A DNA stretch of 64,000 nt from Bacillus canaveralius (lineage in GTDB: Bacteria > Bacillota > Bacilli > Bacillales > Cytobacillaceae), in the NCBI RefSeq assembly GCF_002860125.1, contig NZ_PGVA01000001.1:62001-126000 (forward strand). Reading direction: 5' to 3'. The position numbers and the translations under genes were made by a program. Of this stretch, positions 18,233 through 26,700 are shown piece after piece. Every line of letters begins with the position of its first letter. The first letter of the stretch is position 1. The notes under the pieces are model-generated. The model was not told the DNA's origin, made no database searches, and worked only from the letters and a program-made list of their open reading frames with translations.

Positions 18233-18309
18233 TCTTTAAATGATAGGCTGTTTTTACGGGATCATGGCTGGATAGTGATTTTGTGAAAAGATGGACTAAT
18301 AAATCATTG

Positions 18310-18345
18310 AGGCAAATTCCCTATGGATTTTGCCTTTCTCTTTTA
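18310..18345 (+). terminator. Terminator after lactate permease gene
   Basis: AGGCAAA (18310-18316) pairs with TTTGCCT (18329-18335), followed by TTCTCTTTT. Confidence 0.75.
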
Positions 18346-18427
18346 AAATATTGCGCTAATTTTTTAAAAAACACGGTATAATTAGGGAAAATTCACACTT
18401 TTAGAAAAGCTAAGAGGCGAAAATAAA

Positions 18428-19267
18428 ATGCAGAAATTATCCGAATGGGGAATGAATTATTTAAACAATCTCAACCTGCCGTTGGGAAGTCCGTCATACC
18501 GCTATTTAGAACGCATTTGTCATGCGCATTTAACAACGATTCCGTTTGAAAACATCAGCAAATTGCTCTATTTCCGTGATAGGCAGCAACTTGGTTTTGC
18601 GATTCCTCCTTTTGATATGTTTGTGAATAACTATCGTCAATTTCATTTTGGCGGGACTTGCTATTCTTTAAACTCAAATTTGATGTCCTTATTAAAAGAA
18701 ATCGGGTTTGCCTGCTATCATATTATGCTTGGAAAGGAACATATCGGGATCATTGTCGATGTTGAGGGAGAAAGAGTATATGTGGATTGTGGTGCCGCAG
18801 CTCCTTTTTTTAAACCAGTAAGGTTCGAAAATGATCCAAATAACGTTTCTCAATTTGGAGACGATAAGGTTCAGTTATTAAGAGTTGATGGAGAAAAACA
18901 TCAATATAAATATGTTCGTTATACGCAGGGCAAGCAAAGCGGAAATACATGGGAGTTCAATTCCAAGAAAGCATTTGAGCTTGCTGATTTTAGTCATGCA
19001 ATAGAAAAGTCCAATCAGCCGGGTGCCACTTTTATGTCAATTTTACGATGCCAGTTGTGGCAAACCGAGAAAGATAGGAGCGTATCCCTCGTGAACAATC
19101 AATTTTCAATTCGATACGCAAACGGAAACACCATCAAAAAAACACTAACATCAGCTGGGGAAATTGAAAAAGTAATCACTGAAGAATTCCTGCTGCCTAA
19201 ATTACCGGTGGCTCAGGCAATTGATGTGTTGAAGGAATTGAAGGTTGATATTTTTTCAGGAAAGTAA
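18428..19267 (+). CDS. Arylamine N-acetyltransferase (NAT)
   Basis: A 279-residue NAT-fold enzyme that would move an acetyl group from acetyl-CoA onto arylamines or arylhydrazines. The Cys-His-Asp triad is visible as C78 in FGGTCYSLN, H105 in GKEHIGIIV and D120 in VYVDCG. The N-terminal HLTTIPFENIS helix motif is typical. It stands alone with a modest ribosome site (AGAGGCG). The physiological substrate in Bacillus is not known. Confidence 0.9.
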   Translation: MQKLSEWGMNYLNNLNLPLGSPSYRYLERICHAHLTTIPFENISKLLYFRDRQQLGFAIPPFDMFVNNYRQFHFGGTCYSLNSNLMSLLKEIGFACYHIMLGKEHIGIIVDVEGERVYVDCGAAAPFFKPVRFENDPNNVSQFGDDKVQLLRVDGEKHQYKYVRYTQGKQSGNTWEFNSKKAFELADFSHAIEKSNQPGATFMSILRCQLWQTEKDRSVSLVNNQFSIRYANGNTIKKTLTSAGEIEKVITEEFLLPKLPVAQAIDVLKELKVDIFSGK

Positions 19268-19396
19268 TGAATCGAGAAGGAGCAGTTTCTAAACACGATA
19301 ATGGCGTATACTCTAAACAATAATCTTAATTATACTTAACGAACTTAAGTTGATAAACGATGTTAGGTTAAGGAGTAAGTTCTCCTCGATAAAAAA

Positions 19397-19416
19397 AGAG
19401 ACCGGTCAGGGTCTCT
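19397..19416 (-). terminator. Terminator overlapping the doc stop codon
   Basis: On the - strand, AGAGACC pairs with GGTCTCT and is followed by a run of T. The stop codon of doc (TGA, + strand 19406-19408) sits in the loop. Confidence 0.8.
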
Positions 19417-19801
19417 GCTGTGAATGATTTTTTATCCAAGCCGCAATATATGTTAAGTCAGGCTTTTCCACAACCATTTTTACAGTAAAATCTTCTGCTT
19501 GTTTTTCATCTACATCCAGAGTGTATCCATTGATCCATAAAAACTGGTGTAGGCAAACAAAAGCTGTTCTTTTGTTCCCGTTATGGAATGGATGATTTTG
19601 TGCCAAGCTTTCGAATAACGCAGCGGCTTTTTCTTCAATATTCGGATAAGCATCATTTCCAAAAACTGAAGCCTTTGGCCTGTTAATTGCACTATCCAAT
19701 AATTCAGCGGATTTTACGCCAATGGTTTCTTCTGGTGTGTATTTTCTAATAACAACACCATTTAAAAAGATAGCCTGCTTATGTGTAATATATTTCGTCA
19801 T
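19406..19801 (-). CDS. doc: Doc/Fic-family toxin
   Basis: A 131-residue death-on-curing toxin. The Fic core HPFHNGNKRTA is present with the catalytic histidine and the anion-loop N-G-N-K-R. Doc proteins of this type phosphorylate EF-Tu and stop translation. The start is ATG 19801 or the adjacent GTG 19804, shortly after the antitoxin stop (19820). The intact motif and short length argue for a working toxin. Confidence 0.9.
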   Translation of the reverse strand: MTKYITHKQAIFLNGVVIRKYTPEETIGVKSAELLDSAINRPKASVFGNDAYPNIEEKAAALFESLAQNHPFHNGNKRTAFVCLHQFLWINGYTLDVDEKQAEDFTVKMVVEKPDLTYIAAWIKNHSQQRP

Positions 19802-19819
19802 CACTCAGATTCCTAACTT

Positions 19820-20095
19820 TTAACGGTCTGCCAGGTTTCGCAGTGTTTTATCGTATTTTTTAAACATCTCTTGCATACCCTCAAGAAAATCCTGATCTAT
19901 ATCTTCAAATCCTTCCATGTTTAACAATCGTTTCTTTTCAAAGGAAACCTTTCCGTTCTTTTCAATATTAAAAATAACTTCGTCTCCTTGTTTCACATTT
20001 AAATGCTCTAATACCTCGGCAGGAAATGTCACGCCTAAGCTGTTTCCAATTCGAGTAACCTTTCTTTCCACAGGTTTCACCGCCATTTTAGTCAT
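19820..20095 (-). CDS. AbrB/SpoVT-type antitoxin
   Basis: A 91-residue antitoxin with an N-terminal swapped-hairpin DNA-binding domain (RKVTRIGNSLGVTFPAEVLEHL, VKQGDEVIF) and an acidic tail (FEDIDQDFLEGMQEMF) that would neutralise the Doc toxin encoded directly downstream. The start is uncertain: ATG 20095 has GAGG 13 nt upstream, while ATG 20107 abuts that site. A perfect inverted repeat upstream is the likely autoregulatory operator. Confidence 0.85.
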   Translation of the reverse strand: MTKMAVKPVERKVTRIGNSLGVTFPAEVLEHLNVKQGDEVIFNIEKNGKVSFEKKRLLNMEGFEDIDQDFLEGMQEMFKKYDKTLRNLADR

Positions 20096-20135
20096 AATAA
20101 GTTTCATTCCTCATTATTAGCATATGCTGACGAAT

Positions 20136-20167
20136 TTATAACAGTTTATTTTATTTTACTGTTATAA
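20136..20167. promoter_or_regulatory. Palindromic operator upstream of the antitoxin gene
   Basis: TTATAACAGT (20136-20145) and ACTGTTATAA (20158-20167) form a perfect 10-bp inverted repeat with a 12-bp AT spacer. The position ~40 bp before the antitoxin start fits binding by the AbrB-like antitoxin. Confidence 0.65.
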
Positions 20168-20380
20168 CTATTATAATCATTATACACCTTTAGATTTGTA
20201 TGTAAACTAAGAGATATAAAGATTCTGAATTGCAGCATGTGTGAAAAATATAAAACGAGGCGCTTTTTTTTCTGAACAGAATACTGCTGTTAGTACACAA
20301 AATCACCATAAATTTTTTGCAGGGTATTTGCCTTTTGATATAGAAGGTTTTTGAAAGCAAATGAAAGGAGTGAAAATATA

Positions 20381-21388
20381 TTGATTGTAAAAAGACGGAC
20401 TGTTCCATTAAAAATTCAAGTTGGCGAGGCATTGCTAAGGAGGCTTCCTGAAGGAGCTTTTTCCCGGGAAGAGTTGCAGGGAGATTTGGAAAGAAGGAGA
20501 GCAGGCTATTGGGGAGAACAGTCTATAGATCACTATTTAAGCTTCCTGGATGAAAAGAAGTATCTTATTTTTCATGATTTAAATCTCCCCAGGGGTGAGT
20601 ATACGTTCCAGATTGATACGCTCCTCCTTACAGCCAATCTAGCGATTATTTTAGAAGTCAAGAATATTGCGGGCACATTATTTTTTGATCAGCTATTTCA
20701 CCAGTTGATTCGGACGAATGCGAATGGTAAAGAAGAAGGCTTTCCTGACCCAATTACACAAGCAAGCCTGCAAAAATATCAACTGAACGAATTTTTGCAC
20801 GAACTGCAGGTACCTGATATACCGATAGAATATGCAGTAGTGATTTGCAATAAACACAGTATTTTAAAAACAAATCCCGGCCAAGAGAAGATTTTTCGAA
20901 AGGTATTCAAAACTCCCCATCTCCTCAACTGGATTCAAGCCTTGGAAAAAATGTATCCGAAAGAAGTCCTCTCGTCAAAAGAACTTCGTAAAATCAGCCG
21001 CCAATTGATCAAAAAAAATACCCCTCCAAGAAAACTTTTTCTTGATCGCTACCTTACTTCAAAAGATGAGTTAATAACCGGCGTTTATTGCCCTTTTTGT
21101 TTTTATATTCCCATGCAGCGAATGAAAAGACACTGGCATTGTCCGGATTGCAGCACGAAGTCTCGAGATGCCCACATGCTTGCATTGCGTGATTATTTTT
21201 TGCTGATTGATTCGAAAATAAGCAACCAGCAATTTCGTGATTTTGCACAACTGTCATCAAGAGATATTGCATCGCGATTGCTCATTTCCACAAATTTTCC
21301 CAGCTCGGGCACGACAAAAGGAAGGTTCTACTTCCCGCCAGCAGATTTATTTAATGTTACAATTTTAGATAAAAAGGGTTTCGCTTAA
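20381..21388 (+). CDS. NERD-domain protein with C-terminal zinc ribbon
   Basis: A 335-residue nuclease-related-domain protein. TTG 20381 is preferred because AAAGGAG lies 11 nt upstream; an earlier in-frame TTG at 20351 lies upstream of that site. The NERD core runs from ~40 to 165: a GEQSIDHYLSFL helix, FQIDTLLLTANLAIILEVKNIAG strands with D and ExK, matching the restriction-endonuclease-like fold. A four-cysteine ribbon (CPFC ... CPDC) lies at ~238-262. The stop codon is part of the first unit of a 21-bp-periodic repeat. Substrate and role are unknown. Confidence 0.85.
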   Translation: MIVKRRTVPLKIQVGEALLRRLPEGAFSREELQGDLERRRAGYWGEQSIDHYLSFLDEKKYLIFHDLNLPRGEYTFQIDTLLLTANLAIILEVKNIAGTLFFDQLFHQLIRTNANGKEEGFPDPITQASLQKYQLNEFLHELQVPDIPIEYAVVICNKHSILKTNPGQEKIFRKVFKTPHLLNWIQALEKMYPKEVLSSKELRKISRQLIKKNTPPRKLFLDRYLTSKDELITGVYCPFCFYIPMQRMKRHWHCPDCSTKSRDAHMLALRDYFLLIDSKISNQQFRDFAQLSSRDIASRLLISTNFPSSGTTKGRFYFPPADLFNVTILDKKGFA

Positions 21389-21492
21389 TTAATTTGAATT
21401 TCCGCTTAATTAATGATTTTTTCGCTTAATTATTGGTGCGAACGCTTAATTAATGCCTCGTTCCGCTTAATTCTAGTCAATTTCCGCTTAAT
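21381..21492. repeat. Six-unit CGCTTAATTAAT repeat array, ~21-bp period
   Basis: The core CGCTTAATT recurs with CGCT at 21382, 21403, 21423, 21443, 21464 and 21485, that is every 20-21 bp. The preceding two bases are mostly TT or TC, and the ~8 bases between units differ. The first unit encodes the last codons and stop of the NERD gene. A related array in the opposite orientation lies at 63065-63160. Confidence 0.85.
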
Positions 21493-21589
21493 TATTTTTT
21501 CACGACTGATAGAGGGTTTATGGGTAGCGAGTTAACTCCCCAAGAATAGTGAGTTGTCCAATTGCCATTTCAAAAATGACTCAGGAACG

Positions 21590-21640
21590 ACAAAAAGCTG
21601 CACGATTCATAATGAATTGCACAGCTTTTTGTGTCTTTTT
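21590..21640. terminator. Strong bidirectional terminator
   Basis: ACAAAAAGCTG (21590-21600) pairs with CAGCTTTTTGT (21622-21632), with further pairing in the loop, then GTCTTTTT. It separates the NERD gene from convergent ylbC. Confidence 0.8.
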
Positions 21641-21724
21641 GTCCTGATTTTTAGAAAATTAGCTTTGGCATCTTGCAGGTTACAGAATGTTTAACTCGGA
21701 CAGCGCATGCGGATTGATAAAAAA

Positions 21725-22837
21725 CTAATCTGTAAAAAAGTTCTCCGTATAATAAGGATGCGCTTCGGGGTTAAAGGCGACTCCGACACCGAGAAATTCG
21801 TATTCTGGTTTTAAAATATTTTCTCTGTGCCCAAGTGAGTTCATTAGCCCTTCGTGTGCAAAAATGCTGCTGAATTGGCCTGAAGCAAGATTTTCTCCTG
21901 CAACTGTAAAGGAAATGGCATCCTCTTCCATGCGGTCGAATGGAGACTGGCCTTCAAGATTGGTGTGATTGAAATAATTATTTTCCGCCATATCCAAACT
22001 GTGTTTGCGTGCCGTCTCTTTTATTTGGTCGTCCCATGTTAAGATAGGCAGGTTATGATTAACCCTCGTCGCATTTGTTAAATCAAACAATTGATACTCA
22101 AAGCCTTCCCTCAACTGTGGGCTTTCCGCAGCGTAAAAATCCTGCTTCGCTTGTTCAAGCTCTTTACTGATGATTTGCATGGAGGTAACGGTATTGTTTT
22201 TGTGGATATCATAGAAAATAGTTACATAGTTGTTATCCAGCAAAAACACATCATAGTCCCTTTTCTCTTGAAACTGAAAATAAACCAGCCCTTTGCGGAT
22301 TTGTGATAATGGCTCCCCTAATTGTGCGAGAACCGTTTCTTTCGGGGTCCCGAGCTTAATGTCTTTTGTTGATGTAATTAAATCCTGGCTCGTGTATAGT
22401 CCAGCCACTTTATCATTCTCATCATATGCCAGCATGAAAAAGTTTTGATAGCTGTCATGGTAGGCGTTCCATTCGGTTCCGTATTCATTGGCAGTTGACC
22501 GTTTCGGAGCTCCGATTTGTTGTTCAACAGCTTCCTTTGAATCTCCAATTTCAATATTGTAGACCGAGAACATTTGCTTAGCGGGAGCAGACAGATTGGG
22601 TTTTTCAAGCTTGTTAATCGGTTCTGGCTGTTCGTTTTGCCGGGGTTGTTCTGCAACTCCATTCAATTGTCCAGCCAGTTGATTTATTTCATCGTACAAA
22701 GTATCAATAGCAGCGGAAAAATCTATTTTTTCTATATTCGAGCGAATATCGTCGATAACCGGTGCTTTATATAATTGTTTATCATAGACAGTCCATATTA
22801 AAAATAAGCATAATAAAAAAACAAAAAACCGTCTCAA
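21725..22837 (-). CDS. ylbC: YlbC-like CAP/SCP-domain protein
   Basis: A 370-residue secreted or membrane-anchored protein with TTG start after GGGGGCG. An N-terminal hydrophobic segment (residues 3-17, RFFVFLLCLFLIWTV) is followed by a linker, two repeats of a CAP-associated domain (residues ~95-235; IEIGDSKEAVEQQIGAPKR and IKLGTPKETVLAQLGEPLS) and a C-terminal CAP domain (~245-365) with HSLDMAENNYFNHTN and GENLASG. The domain order equals Bacillus subtilis YlbC, but the usual ylb neighbours are not here. Function unknown. Confidence 0.9.
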   Translation of the reverse strand: MRRFFVFLLCLFLIWTVYDKQLYKAPVIDDIRSNIEKIDFSAAIDTLYDEINQLAGQLNGVAEQPRQNEQPEPINKLEKPNLSAPAKQMFSVYNIEIGDSKEAVEQQIGAPKRSTANEYGTEWNAYHDSYQNFFMLAYDENDKVAGLYTSQDLITSTKDIKLGTPKETVLAQLGEPLSQIRKGLVYFQFQEKRDYDVFLLDNNYVTIFYDIHKNNTVTSMQIISKELEQAKQDFYAAESPQLREGFEYQLFDLTNATRVNHNLPILTWDDQIKETARKHSLDMAENNYFNHTNLEGQSPFDRMEEDAISFTVAGENLASGQFSSIFAHEGLMNSLGHRENILKPEYEFLGVGVAFNPEAHPYYTENFFTD

Positions 22838-22992
22838 CTCATCGCCCCCATTTCTTAATTTTTGGAATGAATAAGCTGGTCACCCTCAACTGCTATATAA
22901 CAACAAAGGGACGGATAATGCAACAATAATACCCTATTATCATATTAAAAGCTAATGGAAAGAGATTAATGTGTACGTTTTACGATAAAAAA

Positions 22993-23016
22993 GAAGCAGG
23001 GATCTGCTTCTTTTTT
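22993..23016. terminator. Terminator of the coiled-coil protein gene
   Basis: GAAGCAG (22993-22999) and CTGCTTC (23004-23010) are flanked by A and T runs, so it works in both directions. It lies at the 3' end of the - strand gene. Confidence 0.85.
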
Positions 23017-23386
23017 AAAACTCACCATCCGCTTGCGTAAATGGGATGTTCAGCCTGTTTTCGACTGCACGCAGCCGCTGGTTTAAGCGTTGCAGCCGCC
23101 GCGTATGGCGTTCATCATTTTGATTTATCCTTTGAATTTCCTGGTTAATGCGGCCGATCTCTCTATTCAACCGGGTAATCTCCTGGTTTTGCCGGTTGTT
23201 TTCCCTGTTTAGCCGTTCGTTTTCTCTTGTCTGTTGTTCACTTTGCCTTTCGAGCGCTGCCACTCTTCGTTCGAGGGCCGGCTGTCTCTCATAGTCATAC
23301 TGCGGGTGCATATACGGATCGTAATTCGCTGTGAATTCGTCAGGTTGCTGGGGGACATATCCGGGATAAAATTCATAAGGGTTCAT
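23015..23386 (-). CDS. Asn/Arg/Gln-rich coiled-coil protein
   Basis: A 123-residue protein with an AAGGAGAG ribosome site. Residues 1-35 are Tyr/Pro-rich (NPYEFYPGYVPQQP, YDPYMHPQYDYE), a composition common in spore-coat proteins. Residues ~37-112 form one long coiled coil with seven-residue steps in which I or L alternates with N (RLNRE, RINQEI, RINQ). I do not recognise the family. A spore-surface role is a guess from composition only. Confidence 0.7.
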   Translation of the reverse strand: MNPYEFYPGYVPQQPDEFTANYDPYMHPQYDYERQPALERRVAALERQSEQQTRENERLNRENNRQNQEITRLNREIGRINQEIQRINQNDERHTRRLQRLNQRLRAVENRLNIPFTQADGEF

Positions 23387-23557
23387 AAAGCATCTCTCCT
23401 TGATATTTTTATAGAGGGGGGCTATACTCTTTTACGGGAATTTCCCGTTCGAGCATGATAAATCTCTATAAACTATGCACGTTTGTGCCGGGTGACTGGG
23501 CGAATAACTTTATAAATACCCCGGATTTTTAATGGTTTGACAGAAGGAGTATTTTTG

Positions 23558-23623
23558 GTGATGATCAAGAAACAAGCCGCCAATACGCGTTGTATTAGAA
23601 AGGACTGGACGAATTGTATTTAA
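23558..23623 (+). CDS. Possible 21-residue upstream peptide (uncertain)
   Basis: GTG 23558 or ATG 23561 follows AAGGAG (23544-23549) and encodes a short basic peptide (MIKKQAANTRCIRKDW...) whose stop overlaps the first codons of the next gene (TTG 23614). This could couple translation. No homology recognised. Confidence 0.25.
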   Translation: MMIKKQAANTRCIRKDWTNCI

Positions 23624-23844
23624 CCATAAAAGAAACAGCGGAATTTTTATCCGTTCCGGAAACATACGTTGAAAAGATGGTACAGAACAATCAAATTCGC
23701 GCTATCCATGATGGAGAACAAATTTTAATCAACAAGGAACAATTCAACACACATCTAAAACAAATGGAGAAATATAAGGAACTAATCGAAGAAGTACTAA
23801 ATGAACCTATTCCTGAGGATTTGGATATTAAGGATGAAGATTAA
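23614..23844 (+). CDS. Excisionase-type helix-turn-helix protein
   Basis: A 76-residue DNA-binding protein of the excisionase/HTH_17 family with TTG start 23614. The N-terminal winged-helix motif YLTIKETAEFLSVPETYVEKMVQNNQIRA is followed by a short acidic helix (ELIEEVLNEPIPEDLD). No integrase or phage genes are near, so it is probably a small stand-alone regulator. Target unknown. Confidence 0.75.
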   Translation: MYLTIKETAEFLSVPETYVEKMVQNNQIRAIHDGEQILINKEQFNTHLKQMEKYKELIEEVLNEPIPEDLDIKDED

Positions 23845-23920
23845 TATACTAACTGTCATGAAAAGCAGGACCCATACACACAATGGTCTCCTGCTTTTTT
23901 TGTTGGATCAATGCACTAGA

Positions 23921-25102
23921 TTAATGACTCACGCTTTCCTGGTTCATAATAACTTTGGATCGGATTTGCTTTGTTAAATGACTTAATAAACCAAATCCTA
24001 TGGCCCCGGCCGCCGCCAAAACAAGCCATGGCCAATTGCGGTCTTGCAGGCTATTTGTAAAATATGCACCAAAATAGTTCCCGCCGGTTGCTCCGAGTGC
24101 AAAGGAGATCTCAAAAAAACCAAAATATGTAGCATGAAACTTACTCCTTGTGAAATTGGAGACCGCTAGATCAGAGGAAGGCAGGACCAATGTTTCACCG
24201 ATTGTGAAAAAAAGGATGCATGCTAAAAGCCAGTATGGAGAAGCATTCAAACTTATTGCAGCAAGAGCCAGTAACATGATCAGGAAGCCGGCTTTTATCA
24301 ACTTTAATGAATTAAACTTCTCATAGAAACGTCTGAATAACACCATAAATATAAGCCCGGTGATAGCGTTTACCGTAATGACTAGACTAACCATCTGCTC
24401 ACTATGGCTGATGTTGTACATATGCAGGGGAATTGAAACTGTTAGCTGCGCAAACATGAACCAAAAAAACGTCATCGCAAAGCAATAATATAGAAATAAT
24501 TTGTTTTTCTTAATGTCGAGCATCCCTTTCAAAAATGATTGTTGTTTCTGTGTAATACTATTTGCATTAATTTTCACCGACTGGAACAACGACAATATGT
24601 AAAAGATGAAACCACTGAATATAAAAGGATAGCTTGGATTAAAAAGCAGGAGAAAGCTTCCCAATAACGGGCCAATAATCGCGCCGGCATTGAGACAAAT
24701 ATTCAAATATGAAAATGCCTTTCTTCGAATCGACTCATTTGATTCAGACGAAAAAAACGCCATTGCTGAGGGCTCATACGAAGCGGAGCCCAATCCTATT
24801 AAAACGGCAGCAACAATTAGGACATAAAATGATTGGGACGTGCCCAGCATAAGCAGACCTGTTCCTCTTATCAACAATCCGCTAACCATCATCTGTTTAT
24901 ATCCAAACCTGTCTCCCAATCCTCCCGCAACGACGGGGACTCCTCTGGACACAATCGTGAGTAAAGATAGAATAGTTCCTGTTTCTAATGCAGAATAATG
25001 AAGATTAAGAGAAAGATGGATGGCCAGAAATGACATGACCGCGAACCCTGCTATATTCATCAAAAAAGCAGACAGTAAAATGACCTTTAAGTCTTTATGC
25101 AT
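23921..25102 (-). CDS. MFS efflux transporter
   Basis: A 393-residue major-facilitator protein with 12 predicted helices. The A-loop motif between helices 2 and 3 is GGLGDRFGYKQMM, and the family-typical RRKAFSYLNICLNAGAIIGPLLG lies in the N-half. It looks like a DHA1-type multidrug or metabolite exporter. It is transcribed divergently from a CGNR-type regulator and carries a perfect palindrome 16 bp before its ATG, so the neighbour probably represses it. Confidence 0.88.
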   Translation of the reverse strand: MHKDLKVILLSAFLMNIAGFAVMSFLAIHLSLNLHYSALETGTILSLLTIVSRGVPVVAGGLGDRFGYKQMMVSGLLIRGTGLLMLGTSQSFYVLIVAAVLIGLGSASYEPSAMAFFSSESNESIRRKAFSYLNICLNAGAIIGPLLGSFLLLFNPSYPFIFSGFIFYILSLFQSVKINANSITQKQQSFLKGMLDIKKNKLFLYYCFAMTFFWFMFAQLTVSIPLHMYNISHSEQMVSLVITVNAITGLIFMVLFRRFYEKFNSLKLIKAGFLIMLLALAAISLNASPYWLLACILFFTIGETLVLPSSDLAVSNFTRSKFHATYFGFFEISFALGATGGNYFGAYFTNSLQDRNWPWLVLAAAGAIGFGLLSHLTKQIRSKVIMNQESVSH

Positions 25103-25117
25103 ATACTCCCTCCATTT

Positions 25118-25145
25118 GTAACCATCATTAACTTATGATGGTTAC
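25118..25145. promoter_or_regulatory. Perfect 10-bp palindrome: operator between MFS gene and its regulator
   Basis: GTAACCATCA (25118-25127) and TGATGGTTAC (25136-25145) flank an 8-bp spacer. A related half-site, GGTGGTTACC, lies at the regulator start (25199-25207). Confidence 0.75.
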
Positions 25146-25211
25146 GTGTCTTTTATGGTAAAATATTTTCAGGAACAATGCAACCAGTAATTTTGAATGG
25201 TGGTTACCTAT

Positions 25212-25742
25212 ATGAAAACTAGTGAAGATGCACAACAACTCTTATTATTTTTAAATACATGGGAAATCCCCAATCATGATCGAAGACCGATAGAGCATTT
25301 GCAGACAAAACAGCAATTGCTTGAATTCGCCAAAACTCAAATCGGATTTACCAGCGAAATCGATAGTTTGAAAGAAGCAGTGTCTTTTAGAAATGATGTA
25401 AGAAAAATGATTGAATCGGGCGAAGCAGACTATATCAATACTTGGATTATCAAAAGAGGCCTGCAATTCAGAGTTCACCGTATCGATGCAAAAGAACGAT
25501 TCTCACCATGGTTCACATCAGAAAAGGATAGCTTGATTGACTTCATGTTGACGAATATGATGGAATTGATCGTCTCTGGATCTTTCCAGCGCATAAAAAT
25601 ATGTCCGGATTGTAAATGGGCATTTTTTGACCAGTCAAAAAGCGGGACAAAAAAGTGGTGCAGTATGAACGTAAACAGTCCATCTGGAAGGGCTTGCGGG
25701 ACGATTGCGAAAGTAAGACGGTTCAGGAATAAAGAGAAATAA
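25212..25742 (+). CDS. CGNR zinc-finger (ABATE-domain) regulator
   Basis: A 176-residue protein from ATG 25212 (ATG 25197 is a possible longer start). An N-terminal helical stress-response-like domain is followed at ~residues 130-170 by a CGNR-type zinc finger: CPDC, then KKWCSM, then ACGTIAKVRRF. Such proteins are predicted transcription factors. The divergent MFS gene and the shared palindrome point to local control, possibly with self-control through the GGTTACC half-site. Confidence 0.8.
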   Translation: MKTSEDAQQLLLFLNTWEIPNHDRRPIEHLQTKQQLLEFAKTQIGFTSEIDSLKEAVSFRNDVRKMIESGEADYINTWIIKRGLQFRVHRIDAKERFSPWFTSEKDSLIDFMLTNMMELIVSGSFQRIKICPDCKWAFFDQSKSGTKKWCSMNVNSPSGRACGTIAKVRRFRNKEK

Positions 25743-25797
25743 CCATAAAATCTGCATTATACAAAATCAAGTGATCATATCAAGGGAGTGACCGCAA

Positions 25798-26687
25798 ATG
25801 AAACTGTCCAATTTCGAAGATTCTATTGAAGATGTCATACTTGAGCGGGGCCTGGATTATTTTCAGAACGGACGGGTTGAAAATGTAATAGAAACCACCG
25901 ATGGTTATACCGTTGAAATAAACGGATCAGATTATTATACGGTCGAAATCTATCTTGGACATGAAGATCAGGTTGTTGATTCATTTTGTGACTGTCCCTA
26001 TGATTGGGGTCCCCATTGCAAGCATATAGCAGCTGCCCTGTTTGCGATCCGGGAGAAGGAACTGAAGCCGAAAAAAAGTAATAAGAAGAATGCGGCCAGG
26101 AATATAGCAGAGTTATTCAACTTTGCCTGGACGGTGAAGAGACTGATGCTGATTATCGTGGCCTCGTAAACGAGTGGAAGCGGAATCGTTATCAGGCATA
26201 TGAGCTGCTTAATGATGTTGCAAATCAACGTGAATTAGCGTATGACCTTTTATTTCAGCAGGATTATGATTATTTTTAGAAGCTAAAAGAACTCTATCAA
26301 CCTGAAGAGTGGGACGATGTTCTTGATAAGATTATTAAAGATTTTGACTCATCCTACCAGTCTTCCGTTTATGAGAAAATCTTGATCGAAGAGAATTTAA
26401 CATCCAAGCTGCAGGAATATTGCCAGCGCCATCCTTCCTATATCACAGATTTTTATCCGCAACTGACCGGTGAATTCAGTGAGGAAGTAGATGCACTGTT
26501 TAAGGATTATATTGAACAGTCAGCAGCCGAAGCTTCAAACAGGAAGAAATACTATAATGTTTGCCGGATTATCAAACTGTATAAAAAAGCGTGCGGAAAA
26601 ATCAAAGCTGACGGGCTCATCGAAGCTCTAAAACAAAAATACGAGAGGCGGCCGGCCTTTGTGGACGAGCTGGGGAAGATTAAATGA
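25798..26687 (+). pseudogene. SWIM zinc-finger protein, frameshifted and interrupted
   Basis: The N-terminus is intact with a SWIM finger, CDCP...HCKHIAAALF, at residues ~62-80. The frame breaks near 26110-26130 and ends at 26169. In the neighbouring frame the protein continues as ETDADYRGLVNEWKRNRY, is cut again by TAG 26277-26279, and then reads to the stop at 26685-26687. Full-length SWIM relatives are larger, so some internal sequence is probably also lost. With two lesions this is a decaying gene. Confidence 0.85.
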
Positions 26688-26700
26688 TAGGAGAATAGCA

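Noticed and set aside
21381-21492. CRISPR array
   Set aside because: Units are only ~12 bp with 8-bp spacers and no cas genes are near.
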